Below, piece by piece: positions 18,716 through 27,429 of a DNA stretch of 64,000 nt. Position 1 is the stretch's first letter. Each line of letters opens with the position of its first letter. Under the pieces are notes generated by a model, which searched no databases, was not told where the DNA came from, and worked only from the letters and a program-made list of their open reading frames with translations. Made by a program: the position numbers and the translations under genes. This stretch comes from Nostoc sp. MS1 (GTDB lineage Bacteria > Cyanobacteriota > Cyanobacteriia > Cyanobacteriales > Nostocaceae), in contig NZ_AP023441.1 of the NCBI RefSeq assembly GCF_019976755.1, positions 4,895,501 to 4,959,500 of the forward strand, in the 5' to 3' direction.

Positions 18716-19135
18716 TCAAACCTCTTTCCTATTAAAATCGGCTATTCTTAATTCTTAAAATTAAGAACACATTTAACTAGAATATTTACGCTTATTACAA
18801 GCTAATTATTTACATAAATTAATGTAATTTCTGCTTTTTCATGTTTTATTCTTTCTTCATTCTAGCGTTGTTTACCTACGGAAATACAAACTCATCAGTG
18901 TGCAACCGTATTTATCCTCTCTATGAGTAGTTAATTGTTTATTGTTTTGAATAATTATAGAAATATATTGATTACTTTGACTTCTACTAAAGGAATATCA
19001 TTATACAAGTTTCAAATGATAATTACAGTTGTATTGTAGTTTTTGAGTAATATATTAAAGACTAATAAATTAATTTTTGAGAGATAATTACAGTGAGTAA
19101 TGCCCACTACAGATCCTTAGATACTTAAAAGCAAG
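18716..19135. other. AT-rich spacer with no recognisable gene
   Basis: About 420 bases between two minus-strand transcription units. I see no RNA gene, conserved reading frame or convincing hairpin. It should hold the GH2 promoter and the end of the ATPase/DUF4276 transcript. Confidence 0.5.
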
Positions 19136-19786
19136 TCAGATTGAAATTATGTTTTCCACACGCAACAACCAATGATGAAAATGTTGACATTCCTGGCGTA
19201 TTTTATCCAACCCGATATCTAGTGCCAGTACTGAACCATGTAGTACTTTGTCGTAGCCATTGCAACAATTACGGATTCTTTTTGATGGCGCTGTTAGTGG
19301 ATTGTCATTAATATATTCAGGAGAAGGAAAGGCGTTACGTTCGGATTGCAAAATATCAACGACACTTTCATCGAACCATTGAGCAAACGCTTGTGGCTGA
19401 CTGTACAAAAGCCCTTCAAATTCATGCACCAACAAATTCGGGATAAAATTATTGTGACCAATATCCTTGCCCATCTCTCGTTCTAAATGTTCAGCCTTCT
19501 CGAATGGGTCGCTAGTGTTGGGTATGGAATCACTTCCTGGAAAATCATCAGGCAAGGCATACATATCAAACATGGTAGTAACAAACGCAGTTTTATCTTC
19601 CAAACACTTCTGATTTAATTGCCGTTTGATTTTGGCATAACTCACAACTCCACCCTTACCGGTGGAACTGGTTTTGACAAGAATCGGATTGAAGTAGATA
19701 CTTTTGCTTAGAAAATAGTCGTAAAGCAGTTCCCTGACAAAAGTTTCCTCAGTTTGCCCTTCTACAAAAACATTGACCCGCATCAT
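19136..19786 (-). CDS. DUF4276 protein, TOPRIM-like nuclease candidate
   Basis: 216 residues from the ATG at 19786. The N-terminus VNVFVEGQTEETFVRELL is the DUF4276 signature: a beta strand ending in an acidic EG-Q-T-E turn, as in TOPRIM folds. FVTTMFDMYALPDDFPG and LLVHEFEGLLYSQPQAF are further family blocks with conserved acidic residues. The start overlaps the ATPase stop by four bases (ATGA), so the proteins are made together. Related ATPase plus TOPRIM pairs (OLD nucleases, PARIS) act in phage defence, in which the ATPase controls the nuclease; the same is inferred here. An upstream TTG would add 12 residues and overlap the ATPase further. Confidence 0.82.
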   Translation of the reverse strand: MMRVNVFVEGQTEETFVRELLYDYFLSKSIYFNPILVKTSSTGKGGVVSYAKIKRQLNQKCLEDKTAFVTTMFDMYALPDDFPGSDSIPNTSDPFEKAEHLEREMGKDIGHNNFIPNLLVHEFEGLLYSQPQAFAQWFDESVVDILQSERNAFPSPEYINDNPLTAPSKRIRNCCNGYDKVLHGSVLALDIGLDKIRQECQHFHHWLLRVENIISI

Positions 19787-20940
19787 CTGGCAGGTCTCCC
19801 GCCCAGGATGTTCTTTTTCCAAAGCTCACCCAAGCTATAATCTTCTAGCCATGCTTCCAACTCGTGCTGATTCAGCCTGTGAAGGTAAGACTTGCCTTCA
19901 TTGCGGTCTACAACAATTACATCACTGGCTGCAAATTCGTTGAGCAGTTCGACAGATTGAGTAGAAACAATTACCTGCTTAGAGGTAGTACGGATCAAAG
20001 AAGCCAGTACTGTGATAGCATAGGGATGAAGACCTAATTCTGGTTCATCAACTAGAATTGTTTCCGGCTGGAGGTCTTCAGGTTGTAGAAAAACCGTGAC
20101 TAGACAGATAAAACGCAGTGTGCCATCTGAAAGCAAGTGTGCCTTGAAGGGAATATCCTGCCCACGCTCAAACCATTCTAACTCAATCACCTCCTGATTA
20201 TTTGGAGAAGGACGCAGGTAAAAGTCTCCAAAAAAAGGCGCAACAAGTCGAATAGTTTTAACTATTTTTTGATATGAAGCTGGGTAGGTGTCGCGCAATA
20301 GATACAGGAAGGCTGCAAGGTTACGTGCATCAGGACGCAGGTAAGCATTGTCATTGATACCTTGCGGTTGTTTTATGTAAGCGCTGTCACTGGTGTCATG
20401 AAAATGATAAACTCGCCACTGCTGCATGGCTGACAAAATATACTCATCAATTTTGGTTCTTGTACCAGTGAAAAGCTTTGTCTCAAAATGACCCCTACCT
20501 ATTACATCCTTACCACCTCCTTCAGCGTCATCTTTAGGGGGTAAAGACTGAGGAATCATGAAATTACCTACACCCTTCATAAAATTCCCTTTCCACCAGA
20601 AAGATTCCTTAGCAAACATCAGCCGATTATCTTGGGTTGGTTCTAGAGTAGCGGAGTAATCATTATTGCCGAAATATAGCTCAAACCGTAATTGTTCAGT
20701 TGTTTTTCGTCCAAAATGTAATAAGGCATCAGGGCCGCCTTGACGACTGACAAAAACTTGCAGGTTTTCCTCTAGTAATTGCCCAATCATGCGGAAGAAG
20801 CCGATAAAGTTGGATTTTCCCGCACCATTAGCACCAATTAAAATGTTCACTTTTGATAGTTCAAGGTCACAATTGGCTATAGATTTGAAGCCTTTTAAAA
20901 CTATTCTCGACAGTTGTTTATCATGATTATTTTCTGTCAT
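19783..20940 (-). CDS. SMC/OLD-like AAA ATPase, defence-associated
   Basis: 385 residues. Walker A is GANGAGKS at 36-43, ABC-like signature LLSDGTLRF at 269-277, Walker B ILVDEPELGLHP at 295-306, and the switch STQS at 326-329. The spacing without a long coiled coil matches the AAA15/AAA21 group of overcoming-lysogenisation-defect-like ATPases. The C-terminus LWKKNILGG resembles the short tail often seen in ATPases paired with DUF4276. The ATG at 20940 has GGGAGA upstream; a TTG at 20961 would add 7 residues. The two-gene unit stands alone between spacers, as expected for a transferred cassette. Confidence 0.9.
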   Translation of the reverse strand: MTENNHDKQLSRIVLKGFKSIANCDLELSKVNILIGANGAGKSNFIGFFRMIGQLLEENLQVFVSRQGGPDALLHFGRKTTEQLRFELYFGNNDYSATLEPTQDNRLMFAKESFWWKGNFMKGVGNFMIPQSLPPKDDAEGGGKDVIGRGHFETKLFTGTRTKIDEYILSAMQQWRVYHFHDTSDSAYIKQPQGINDNAYLRPDARNLAAFLYLLRDTYPASYQKIVKTIRLVAPFFGDFYLRPSPNNQEVIELEWFERGQDIPFKAHLLSDGTLRFICLVTVFLQPEDLQPETILVDEPELGLHPYAITVLASLIRTTSKQVIVSTQSVELLNEFAASDVIVVDRNEGKSYLHRLNQHELEAWLEDYSLGELWKKNILGGRPAR

Positions 20941-21265
20941 GAACAGTCTCCCAATATACAAGCTCTTTATCTGCTGGTTTCACTTTATTTGCTAATTGGA
21001 GTGAACTTAACGCCTTTTCTGCTAATAGGCTTTAAAAATGAGGTAGTAGCCAAATTATAACTTTAATCTGCATACACTTATACCTCATGCCTTGAGTCGA
21101 TTTTTCAATCTTCACAACTGATTAAGCCGTAAAATAATTAACCAACAACTAATTCTCTACTTCCAGAGAATTAGATATGAACTCGAACATAAGCAAGATG
21201 TAACTGCTGTATATTCAAATTAGGTTTATTTGCATATAACACTATCAAAAGCGGTATTGCAAACG
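20941..21265. other. divergent spacer with a 9-bp hairpin
   Basis: This spacer should contain the divergent promoters of the ATPase (minus) and RCCR-like (plus) genes. TAATTCTCT and AGAGAATTA (21150-21173) form a perfect 9-base-pair inverted repeat that could be an operator. Nothing else was recognised. Confidence 0.4.
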
Positions 21266-22036
21266 ATGGTTCAACAGCAAATTCCTGTAGATAATACAGC
21301 CATATTTAAGCAATTATGGGGTATTACCAAAGAACTCCGCCAGAAAATAGACGCGCGTTTTGAACTACAGCCAGATCCTTCTACCAAAGATTTACAAAAC
21401 TATCAGGCGCAAGTAGGTGCAGCCCACGGTTCACTGAATACTTTTTCTGGTACAGAAATTGATTGGTTAGTGCATTCATGGTTACGCGAACCAAACTCAG
21501 GGTTTTGTAATATGCACTTAACTATTTGGTTAGGGTCGCATATTCGCGTTCCCCATTTGGCTTTTGCTTTCGCTACCGTACCACACTTATTCTTCTATAT
21601 AGATTATATCGCTCGGAGTGATTTATTTACTGACTTAGATTACCTAGACCGCTACTACGAACCAGCAAATGAAAGATATTTAGCATTTGCTAATGATGAA
21701 CGCTTCCAGCAATATATTAGTAAAACTCTTTACATTCGTCAGGTACAATCTCAGACAAGCCTTTGTTACACCAGCGCAGTCACGGAAGAAACAATTGCCG
21801 CGCTAAGTTCAGTCGCTCATGAGATGATAGATCGGTGGTTAGTTTGGGTTGATAAAGCCGAAGCTGTCCCAGAATCAGAACGTGTTGCTTTAGCCGAACG
21901 TGATTTAATTATCCGCCGGGCGATCGCCGAACGCGACCCAGATAATAAAGTTGCAGTACGGCTATTTGGCGAACAAATGACAGATAAATTAGTGCGATCG
22001 CTTTGGGGAGGAGACAGAATAATTCGTAATTCGTAA
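21266..22036 (+). CDS. red chlorophyll catabolite reductase-like protein
   Basis: 256 residues from the ATG at 21266; a TTG at 21230 is an alternative, and neither has a clear ribosome-binding site. The block DYLDRYYEP...RYLAFANDERFQQYISKTLYIR resembles plant RCC reductase, where a similar D-Y-L-x(2)-(F/Y)-Y-E run is followed by S-x-x-LYIR. GSHIRVPHLAFAFATVPHLFFYIDYIARSDL would be central sheet strands of the ferredoxin-dependent bilin reductase fold. A role in reducing an open-chain tetrapyrrole is inferred from this resemblance only. It is first in a three-gene plus-strand group with a nitrilase-fold protein and an aldehyde dehydrogenase. Confidence 0.55.
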   Translation: MVQQQIPVDNTAIFKQLWGITKELRQKIDARFELQPDPSTKDLQNYQAQVGAAHGSLNTFSGTEIDWLVHSWLREPNSGFCNMHLTIWLGSHIRVPHLAFAFATVPHLFFYIDYIARSDLFTDLDYLDRYYEPANERYLAFANDERFQQYISKTLYIRQVQSQTSLCYTSAVTEETIAALSSVAHEMIDRWLVWVDKAEAVPESERVALAERDLIIRRAIAERDPDNKVAVRLFGEQMTDKLVRSLWGGDRIIRNS

Positions 22037-22076
22037 TTATTTTCTTCCCCACTCTCCACTCCCTACTCCCTCCTCT

Positions 22077-23117
22077 ATGGCAAACCCTGATTATCTCAAT
22101 TCATTTCGCGCTTTGGCGTTGCAAGTTACTTGTCATGCAGTCAATCATGCAAGCGATCGCCAAGAGGCTGGGTTGATGATGCAAAATACAATTAACCGCT
22201 TGGCACAACAAATTGCTGCGAGTATTGCTTTTATTGGGGTTGACTGTCGCTTAATTGTGCTGCCAGAGTATTTTCTGACTGGCTTTCCGATGGGGGAACC
22301 TTTGCCAGTTTGGGCTGAGAAAGCTTGTTTGGAAATTAACGGTGCTGAGTATGAGGCTTTGGGTAAAATTGCCCAGAAGCATCAAATTTTTTTAGCTGGG
22401 AATGCTTATGAACTCGACCCTAATTTTCCTAATTTGTACTTTCAAACTTGCTTTGTAATTGACCCTTCTGGCACAGTTGTTTTACGATATCGGCGGTTAA
22501 ATTCTTTGTTTGCGCCTACACCTGGGGATGTTTGGGATAAATATCTTGATTGTTATGGATTGGAGGGGGTTTTTCCTGTAGCTAAAACTGCCATTGGCAA
22601 CTTAGCAGCTTTGGCATCAGAAGAAATTTTATACCCAGAAGTGGCGCGATGTTTGGCAATGCGAGGGGCAGAAATCTTTCTACATTCGACATCAGAAATT
22701 TATAGTAAAAACCTCACCCCCAAAGATGCGGCCAAAATTAGTCGCGCAGTAGAAAATATGGCATACGTGGTTTCTGCTAATACCGCCGGAATCACTAATA
22801 TTCCTATTCCTATTTCCTCGGCTGATGGCGGTTCTAAAATCATTGACCATCGGGGAATCGTTTTAGCAGAAACAACTACAGGCGAAAGTATGGCAGCCTT
22901 TGCCGAAATAGACCTAGCTGCATTAAGACGCGATCGCACTAGACCAGGGTTAAATAATTTACTCTCCCGCCAAAGATTTGAACTCTACGCCCAAAGCTAC
23001 AGTCAGGCACAATTTTACCCAGCAAATACTATGCTGAATAAAGAAGTAGATCGCAAACACTTTATACAAACACAACAAGCAACTATTGAACGCCTAACGC
23101 AGTTAGGGATTATTTGA
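22077..23117 (+). CDS. nitrilase-superfamily protein lacking the catalytic Cys
   Basis: 346 residues with the carbon-nitrogen hydrolase fold: Glu64 in LIVLPEYFLTGFP is the expected general base. The catalytic Lys position (usual YRK) reads YRR (Arg140), and the Cys position (usual CYE...PE) reads SEEILYPE, so Ser181 replaces Cys. GAEIFLHSTSE follows as usual. Two of the three catalytic residues are therefore changed, and hydrolysis by the standard mechanism is unlikely. It starts 40 bases after the RCCR-like gene and 107 bases before the aldehyde dehydrogenase. Non-catalytic or scaffolding activity is a guess. Assignment to the fold is firm. Confidence 0.85.
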   Translation: MANPDYLNSFRALALQVTCHAVNHASDRQEAGLMMQNTINRLAQQIAASIAFIGVDCRLIVLPEYFLTGFPMGEPLPVWAEKACLEINGAEYEALGKIAQKHQIFLAGNAYELDPNFPNLYFQTCFVIDPSGTVVLRYRRLNSLFAPTPGDVWDKYLDCYGLEGVFPVAKTAIGNLAALASEEILYPEVARCLAMRGAEIFLHSTSEIYSKNLTPKDAAKISRAVENMAYVVSANTAGITNIPIPISSADGGSKIIDHRGIVLAETTTGESMAAFAEIDLAALRRDRTRPGLNNLLSRQRFELYAQSYSQAQFYPANTMLNKEVDRKHFIQTQQATIERLTQLGII

Positions 23118-23176
23118 TGGGAGTGGGGAGTCATCAATTCAAAATTCAAAATTCAAAATTAAGAAATACTGCCTTT

Positions 23177-23230
23177 TGACTGTTGACTATGGACTATGGA
23201 CTAATGACTAATGACTAATGACTAATGACT
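23177..23230 (+). repeat. heptamer (STRR-like) repeat abutting a start codon
   Basis: TGACTGT-TGACTAT-GGACTAT-GGACTAA and then repeated TGACTAA units run directly into the aldehyde dehydrogenase start; the ATG is part of the last unit. Such heptamers are known as short tandemly repeated repetitive sequences in heterocystous cyanobacteria. Confidence 0.85.
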
Positions 23231-24637
23231 AAAAAAATAGAAGTTCGCAATCCACGGACTGGAAAATTTGATTACGTGATTATACCGCCGCCGCCGAGGT
23301 TGTTGGCACAGCAATGTAACCGGGCGCGACGGGCGCAGACACGTTGGCTACAGTTGGGTGTGGAAGGGAGAATTGCTGCACTACAGCAATGGAAGCAAGT
23401 TATATTATCTCGACGTGAACAACTTACAGACGCTTTGGTTAATGATACAGGCAGATTATCTATATCAGTATTAGAAATTGACTCTTTTCTCAACAGTATT
23501 GATCGCTGGTGTGGTTTAGCACCAGAATTACTCCAAGATTCTGCCAAAAATACTGGTATTCCTTTTATCGCTTTACAACAAACATCTGTTCCTTATGCTT
23601 TAGTTGGGGTAATTAGTCCGTGGAACTTTCCCCTGCTACTGTCGATGATTGATACAATTCCGGCGTTGCTGGCGGGTTGTGCTGTGGTTGTTAAACCTAG
23701 TGAAATTGCACCCCGGTTCGTCGCGCCATTGTTGATTGCATTGAATGAGGTTCCTGACTTGCGCGATATCTTACTCTTTGTTGAGGGAGGCGGGAGAACT
23801 GGGGCTAGTTTGATTGATTATGTTGATTTGGTATGTTTTACAGGGAGTGTGGCTACAGGGAGGGAAGTAGCAGAAGCGGCAGCTAGACGGTTTATTCCTG
23901 CTTGTTTAGAATTGGGAGGGAAAGATCCGGCGATCGTTTTAGAATCAGCCAATTTAGAATTAGCCACCTCAGCTATTTTGTGGGGTGCGGTCGTCAATAG
24001 TGGACAATCGTGTTTATCTATTGAACGAATTTATGTTGCTGAATCAATATTTGAAGACTTCTATCATAAATTAGTAGCCAAAGCCCACCGTCTACAACTA
24101 GCTCACCCTACCGTAGAAAGTGGCGAAATCGGCCCCATCATTGCCGAAAGACAAGCTGGTATTATTAACGATCATCTTTTAGATGCAGTAGAAAAGGGAG
24201 CTGTTATTCATTGCGGTGGGAAAGTAGAAGATTTAGGCGGAGGTTGGTGGTGTCGTCCCACAGTGCTAACTAATGTGAACCATTCGATGAAAGTTATGAG
24301 TGAGGAGACTTTCGGCCCTATTATGCCAGTTATGCCTTTTTCTAGCGTTGAGGAAGCAATACATTTAGCTAATGATTCAATTTATGGCTTGAGTGGGGCT
24401 GTGTTTGCTGGTTCGGAAGCTGAAGCCCTAGCCGTTGCCCGGCAATTAAATGTAGGTGCTATTAGTATTAATGATGCGGCTCTGACTGCCATAATGCACG
24501 AAGGAGAGAAAAACGCTTTTAATTTCTCCGGGATGGGTGCTTCTCGCATGGGTGCAGCAGCTTTAAAACGGTTCACGCGCAAACAGGCATTTTTGATTAA
24601 AACTAGTTCAATCAATGACCCTTGGTGGTTTGAATAA
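23225..24637 (+). CDS. aldehyde dehydrogenase
   Basis: 470 residues, typical length. VISPWNFPLLLS is the NAD(P) and substrate channel motif, VVKPSE binds cofactor, FTGSVATG is the Rossmann turn, Glu229 in LELGGKDP is the general base and Cys263 in NSGQSCLSIER is the nucleophile. SEETFGPIMPV is the usual later motif. It oxidises an aldehyde to an acid; the substrate is not predictable, but the length, early Pro-rich segment and C-terminal FLIKTSSI resemble long-chain or aromatic aldehyde members. The start codon lies within a heptamer repeat and has no ribosome-binding site. It is last in the plus-strand group and faces the FadL-type gene. Confidence 0.93.
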   Translation: MTKKIEVRNPRTGKFDYVIIPPPPRLLAQQCNRARRAQTRWLQLGVEGRIAALQQWKQVILSRREQLTDALVNDTGRLSISVLEIDSFLNSIDRWCGLAPELLQDSAKNTGIPFIALQQTSVPYALVGVISPWNFPLLLSMIDTIPALLAGCAVVVKPSEIAPRFVAPLLIALNEVPDLRDILLFVEGGGRTGASLIDYVDLVCFTGSVATGREVAEAAARRFIPACLELGGKDPAIVLESANLELATSAILWGAVVNSGQSCLSIERIYVAESIFEDFYHKLVAKAHRLQLAHPTVESGEIGPIIAERQAGIINDHLLDAVEKGAVIHCGGKVEDLGGGWWCRPTVLTNVNHSMKVMSEETFGPIMPVMPFSSVEEAIHLANDSIYGLSGAVFAGSEAEALAVARQLNVGAISINDAALTAIMHEGEKNAFNFSGMGASRMGAAALKRFTRKQAFLIKTSSINDPWWFE

Positions 24638-24638
24638 A

Positions 24639-24760
24639 GGGAGTGGGGAGTAGGGAGTAGGGAGTAGGGAAGTGAACAGTGGACAATGGACAGTGAACAG
24701 TGAACAGTGGACGTAACCTGTCAACTGTCAACTGTCAACTGTCAACTGTCAACTGACTAA
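24639..24760. repeat. low-complexity spacer of GGGAGTA and heptamer repeats
   Basis: GGGAGTA units (about 24639-24671) are followed by (G)TGAACAGTGGACA variants and five copies of the heptamer CTGTCAA. The repeat reaches the stop codon of the FadL-type gene (24757-24759), so part of that stop context derives from the repeat. Confidence 0.85.
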
Positions 24761-26100
24761 AACTGCCAATTCGCTTGTATACCGATGATGTCTACTGAAC
24801 CATCAAACTCACCTCTGAGGGTGTCTCCTGTGGTGTTGGTTTGAATAATTGAACTATTGTCAACGAATATATGCGTGTAGCCAACGTCAATATTAAATGA
24901 TTTAGAAGGTTTATAAGTTGCACCGATACCGACTAGAGTGCGATCGCCTCCTGGTAATCTTGCGGTGTTAAACTCTTCTTTGATGGGGCTTGGATCAAAA
25001 GTCACACCAGTTCGCAGCGTTAAGCGATCATTGAGTGCGTAGTTTACACCCACCCCTACACGGTAGGTATCCTGCCAATTCTCCGGCTGTACGGTATCTG
25101 GTTGACTTGGGTTGTCATATTCAACTCGCAGTTCTTTAAAACGACTCCAGTTTGTCCAGGTGACATCGCCAACAACGGAAAGGCGGGGATTAACTTGGTG
25201 GTAAACTGCGAGGGATAAGTTATCGGGAAGGTTGACAACAGCTTTGGCTCCTGTGTCTGTAAATGCTCCAGTAGCAGTTAAACGACTAGCGTAGGCGTAG
25301 CCCGCCGCAGGCATCGCTGGTACAGTGAAATCAGCGTTACCCCGAATATCTTGTCTAATGGGAGAACGGTAGCTTAAACCAATGCGTGTACTCTTGCTTG
25401 GTTCGTACATAATCCCTAAATTATAGCCGACACTCCAATCTGAGCCTGTGACTTTGACAAAACCGTCAGCCTGTTGTGGTCGTAAAGGCAAACCCCGGCT
25501 TCCGCCAATTGCACCAAAGTCAATGGCATTAGAGAGGGTAGCTTCAGCATATTGAATATTTAAACCCGCACCAACAGAGAAGTTATCACTCAACTTAGCG
25601 GCAATGGTAGGATTAAAATTAATTGTCGTCAGTTTCGATTCTACAGCTTGATAACGTCCCACCCAGTCCCGATCATAGCTTGTAGCTAACCCAAAAGGAA
25701 CGTTAACTCCTATACCTAATTTTACGCGATCGGAAAGACTCCAAGCGGCGTAGAGATTGGGTACAGCAATATCTATACCTGCATCACCACTATTACCACC
25801 AGTCAAGGCTGCACCTGTAGCTACCGTTGAACCTTGGTTTTGAAAATTGATTGTCGGAAAAATGGCAAAAGTTGAGCCTACAAGAGAAGTATCTTCTATC
25901 AGAGTTAACCCAGCCGGATTATAAAAGATAGTACTGGCATCATAAGCCGCAGCCGCACTCCCAGCAAAAGCATTACCCATACTTTTAACACTCTGTTCAT
26001 TCAGAGCAAATCCCCCGGCCTGTGCTACGTTGGCTGTATTGTTTACTCCTAACACCACCAGTATTGGCAATAAAGCCAAATTCACCCGCAACTGTATCAT
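24757..26100 (-). CDS. FadL/OmpP1-type outer-membrane transporter
   Basis: 447 residues from the ATG at 26100, which opens a signal peptide (LALLPILVVLGV...VAQA). The mature N-terminus GGFALNEQSVKSMGNAFAG and YDASTIFYNPAGLTLI are the FadL hatch signatures, including the NPAG motif. Beta-barrel strands follow and the last residues are aromatic (QANWQF). It would import long-chain fatty acids or other hydrophobic molecules; cyanobacterial members are not well characterised. A longer frame from a TTG at 26160 would place 20 residues before the signal peptide and is rejected. It converges on the aldehyde dehydrogenase gene. Confidence 0.92.
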   Translation of the reverse strand: MIQLRVNLALLPILVVLGVNNTANVAQAGGFALNEQSVKSMGNAFAGSAAAAYDASTIFYNPAGLTLIEDTSLVGSTFAIFPTINFQNQGSTVATGAALTGGNSGDAGIDIAVPNLYAAWSLSDRVKLGIGVNVPFGLATSYDRDWVGRYQAVESKLTTINFNPTIAAKLSDNFSVGAGLNIQYAEATLSNAIDFGAIGGSRGLPLRPQQADGFVKVTGSDWSVGYNLGIMYEPSKSTRIGLSYRSPIRQDIRGNADFTVPAMPAAGYAYASRLTATGAFTDTGAKAVVNLPDNLSLAVYHQVNPRLSVVGDVTWTNWSRFKELRVEYDNPSQPDTVQPENWQDTYRVGVGVNYALNDRLTLRTGVTFDPSPIKEEFNTARLPGGDRTLVGIGATYKPSKSFNIDVGYTHIFVDNSSIIQTNTTGDTLRGEFDGSVDIIGIQANWQF

Positions 26101-26190
26101 TTTATATTTGAACTTGAAAACGTTTTTAAATATGTTAAGTAAGTAGCGGCAATTAAACAATGTTCAAGAAATATAAAAATCATGAACATT

Positions 26191-26246
26191 GGTTTGTAGT
26201 AAGGGCTTTAGCCCTACAGTTAGAGTTAAAGTCCTTACTACAAACC
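26191..26246. repeat. 56-base extragenic palindrome
   Basis: GGTTTGTAGTAAGGGCTTTA (26191) pairs with TAAAGTCCTTACTACAAACC (to 26246), giving a stem of about 22 bases with one to two mismatches and a 12-base loop. It lies between divergent genes, so it is more likely a dispersed repeat than a terminator. Confidence 0.8.
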
Positions 26247-26463
26247 TGTAATTACTTACGCTGACTTACCTATCAAATTATTAAACAATACGGTATCTTT
26301 GCAGTAATTATTTAACAACTCTTTGACTAATAATTTAGTGTTAAATTATTGACAAAAAATCCTAAATATGTTTAATACTAATAACATATATTATGAGAAT
26401 TTAATTAATTACGAATTACCCCATTGTTGTATTCTCTAACTGTTGTGTAATTTGTATTTTTCT

Positions 26464-27330
26464 ATGTCTTCTAGCCAAAAACTGCGGCAGTTACTTGCAA
26501 AACCTGAAATTATTGTGATTCCTGGTGTTTATGATTGCCTAAGTGCAAAATTAGCTGAAAATATAGGTTTTGATGTAGTGGCTACTAGCGGTTTTGGTAT
26601 TGCTGCATCTACTTTAGGTTTGCCAGATTACGGTTTTCTCACAGCAACGGAAATGTTATATAGTGTGGGGCGTATCGCTCAATCTGTGAGTATGCCTTTA
26701 ATTGCCGATTTAGATACAGGCTATGGCAATGCTTTAAATGTAACGCGGACTATTAAGGATGCTGTGCAGTTGGGTGTGGCGGGTATATTGCTGGAAGACC
26801 AAGAATGGCCGAAGAAATGCGGTCATTTTGAAGGGAAACGAGTTATATCCAAAGCTGAACATGTTCTCAAAATTCGCGCAGCCGTGGAGGCGCGTGGTGA
26901 GAGTTGTTTAGTCATTATCGCCCGTACAGATGCCCGTGGCCCACTAGGTTTAGAAGAAGCGATCGCCCGTGGTCATGCTTATATTGAGGCAGGTGCAGAT
27001 ATACTATTCGTAGAAGCGCCGCAATCTGTGGCAGAATTAGAAGCGATCACCGCAGCTTTTCCTAACACACCTCTAGTAGCCAATATTGTGGAAGGTGGCA
27101 AAACTCCCCAAATCTCTGCCACAGAGTTGCAAAATTTAGGTTTTAAAATTGTCTTTTTCCCACTTACAGGTTTATTAGCAGTTACCCAAACTCTCACAAC
27201 TTGCTTAACTCATATCAAAGAACAGGGAACCACAGCTAATTTTACTGATATAGTTAACTTTCAAGATTTTCAAGCCCTTGTGGGTGTTCCCCAATTCCTG
27301 CAAATGGAACAAAAGTTTTTGGAGAAGTAG
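26464..27330 (+). CDS. PEP mutase/isocitrate lyase superfamily enzyme
   Basis: 288 residues from the ATG at 26464. The TIM-barrel enzyme has VIPGVYDCLSAKLAE, the metal-binding ADLDTGYG, LEDQEWPKKCGHFEGK (the K-K-C-G-H lyase loop with the catalytic Cys), IIARTDAR and GADILFVEAP. This pattern fits 2-methylisocitrate lyase (PrpB) or carboxyphosphonoenolpyruvate mutase-like enzymes that cleave or rearrange C-C or C-P bonds of oxaloacetate-like substrates. The remaining genes of a methylcitrate cycle are not in this window, so the precise reaction is open. A TTG start 21 bases upstream is less likely. Confidence 0.88.
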   Translation: MSSSQKLRQLLAKPEIIVIPGVYDCLSAKLAENIGFDVVATSGFGIAASTLGLPDYGFLTATEMLYSVGRIAQSVSMPLIADLDTGYGNALNVTRTIKDAVQLGVAGILLEDQEWPKKCGHFEGKRVISKAEHVLKIRAAVEARGESCLVIIARTDARGPLGLEEAIARGHAYIEAGADILFVEAPQSVAELEAITAAFPNTPLVANIVEGGKTPQISATELQNLGFKIVFFPLTGLLAVTQTLTTCLTHIKEQGTTANFTDIVNFQDFQALVGVPQFLQMEQKFLEK

Positions 27331-27337
27331 AGTTGAT

Positions 27338-27404
27338 ATTGTGGGATGGGCATCTTGCCCGTCCGTTGTATAATTTGGGGCAGGCAAGATGCCTACCCCA
27401 CAAT
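27338..27404. terminator. hairpin between convergent genes, possible bidirectional terminator
   Basis: ATTGTGGGATGGGCATCTTG (27338) pairs with CAAGATGCCTACCCCACAAT (to 27404), a long imperfect stem. No T run follows on either side. Its sequence (GGGCAGGCAAGATGCC) looks like a dispersed cyanobacterial extragenic repeat as much as a terminator. Confidence 0.55.
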
Positions 27405-27429
27405 AATCATGCCTTAACTTGGTAATGCT

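Noticed and set aside
23177..23230. Possible CRISPR array
   Set aside because: Units are 7 bases with no spacers, so they are heptamer repeats; no cas gene is in the window and no other region shows a repeat-spacer pattern.
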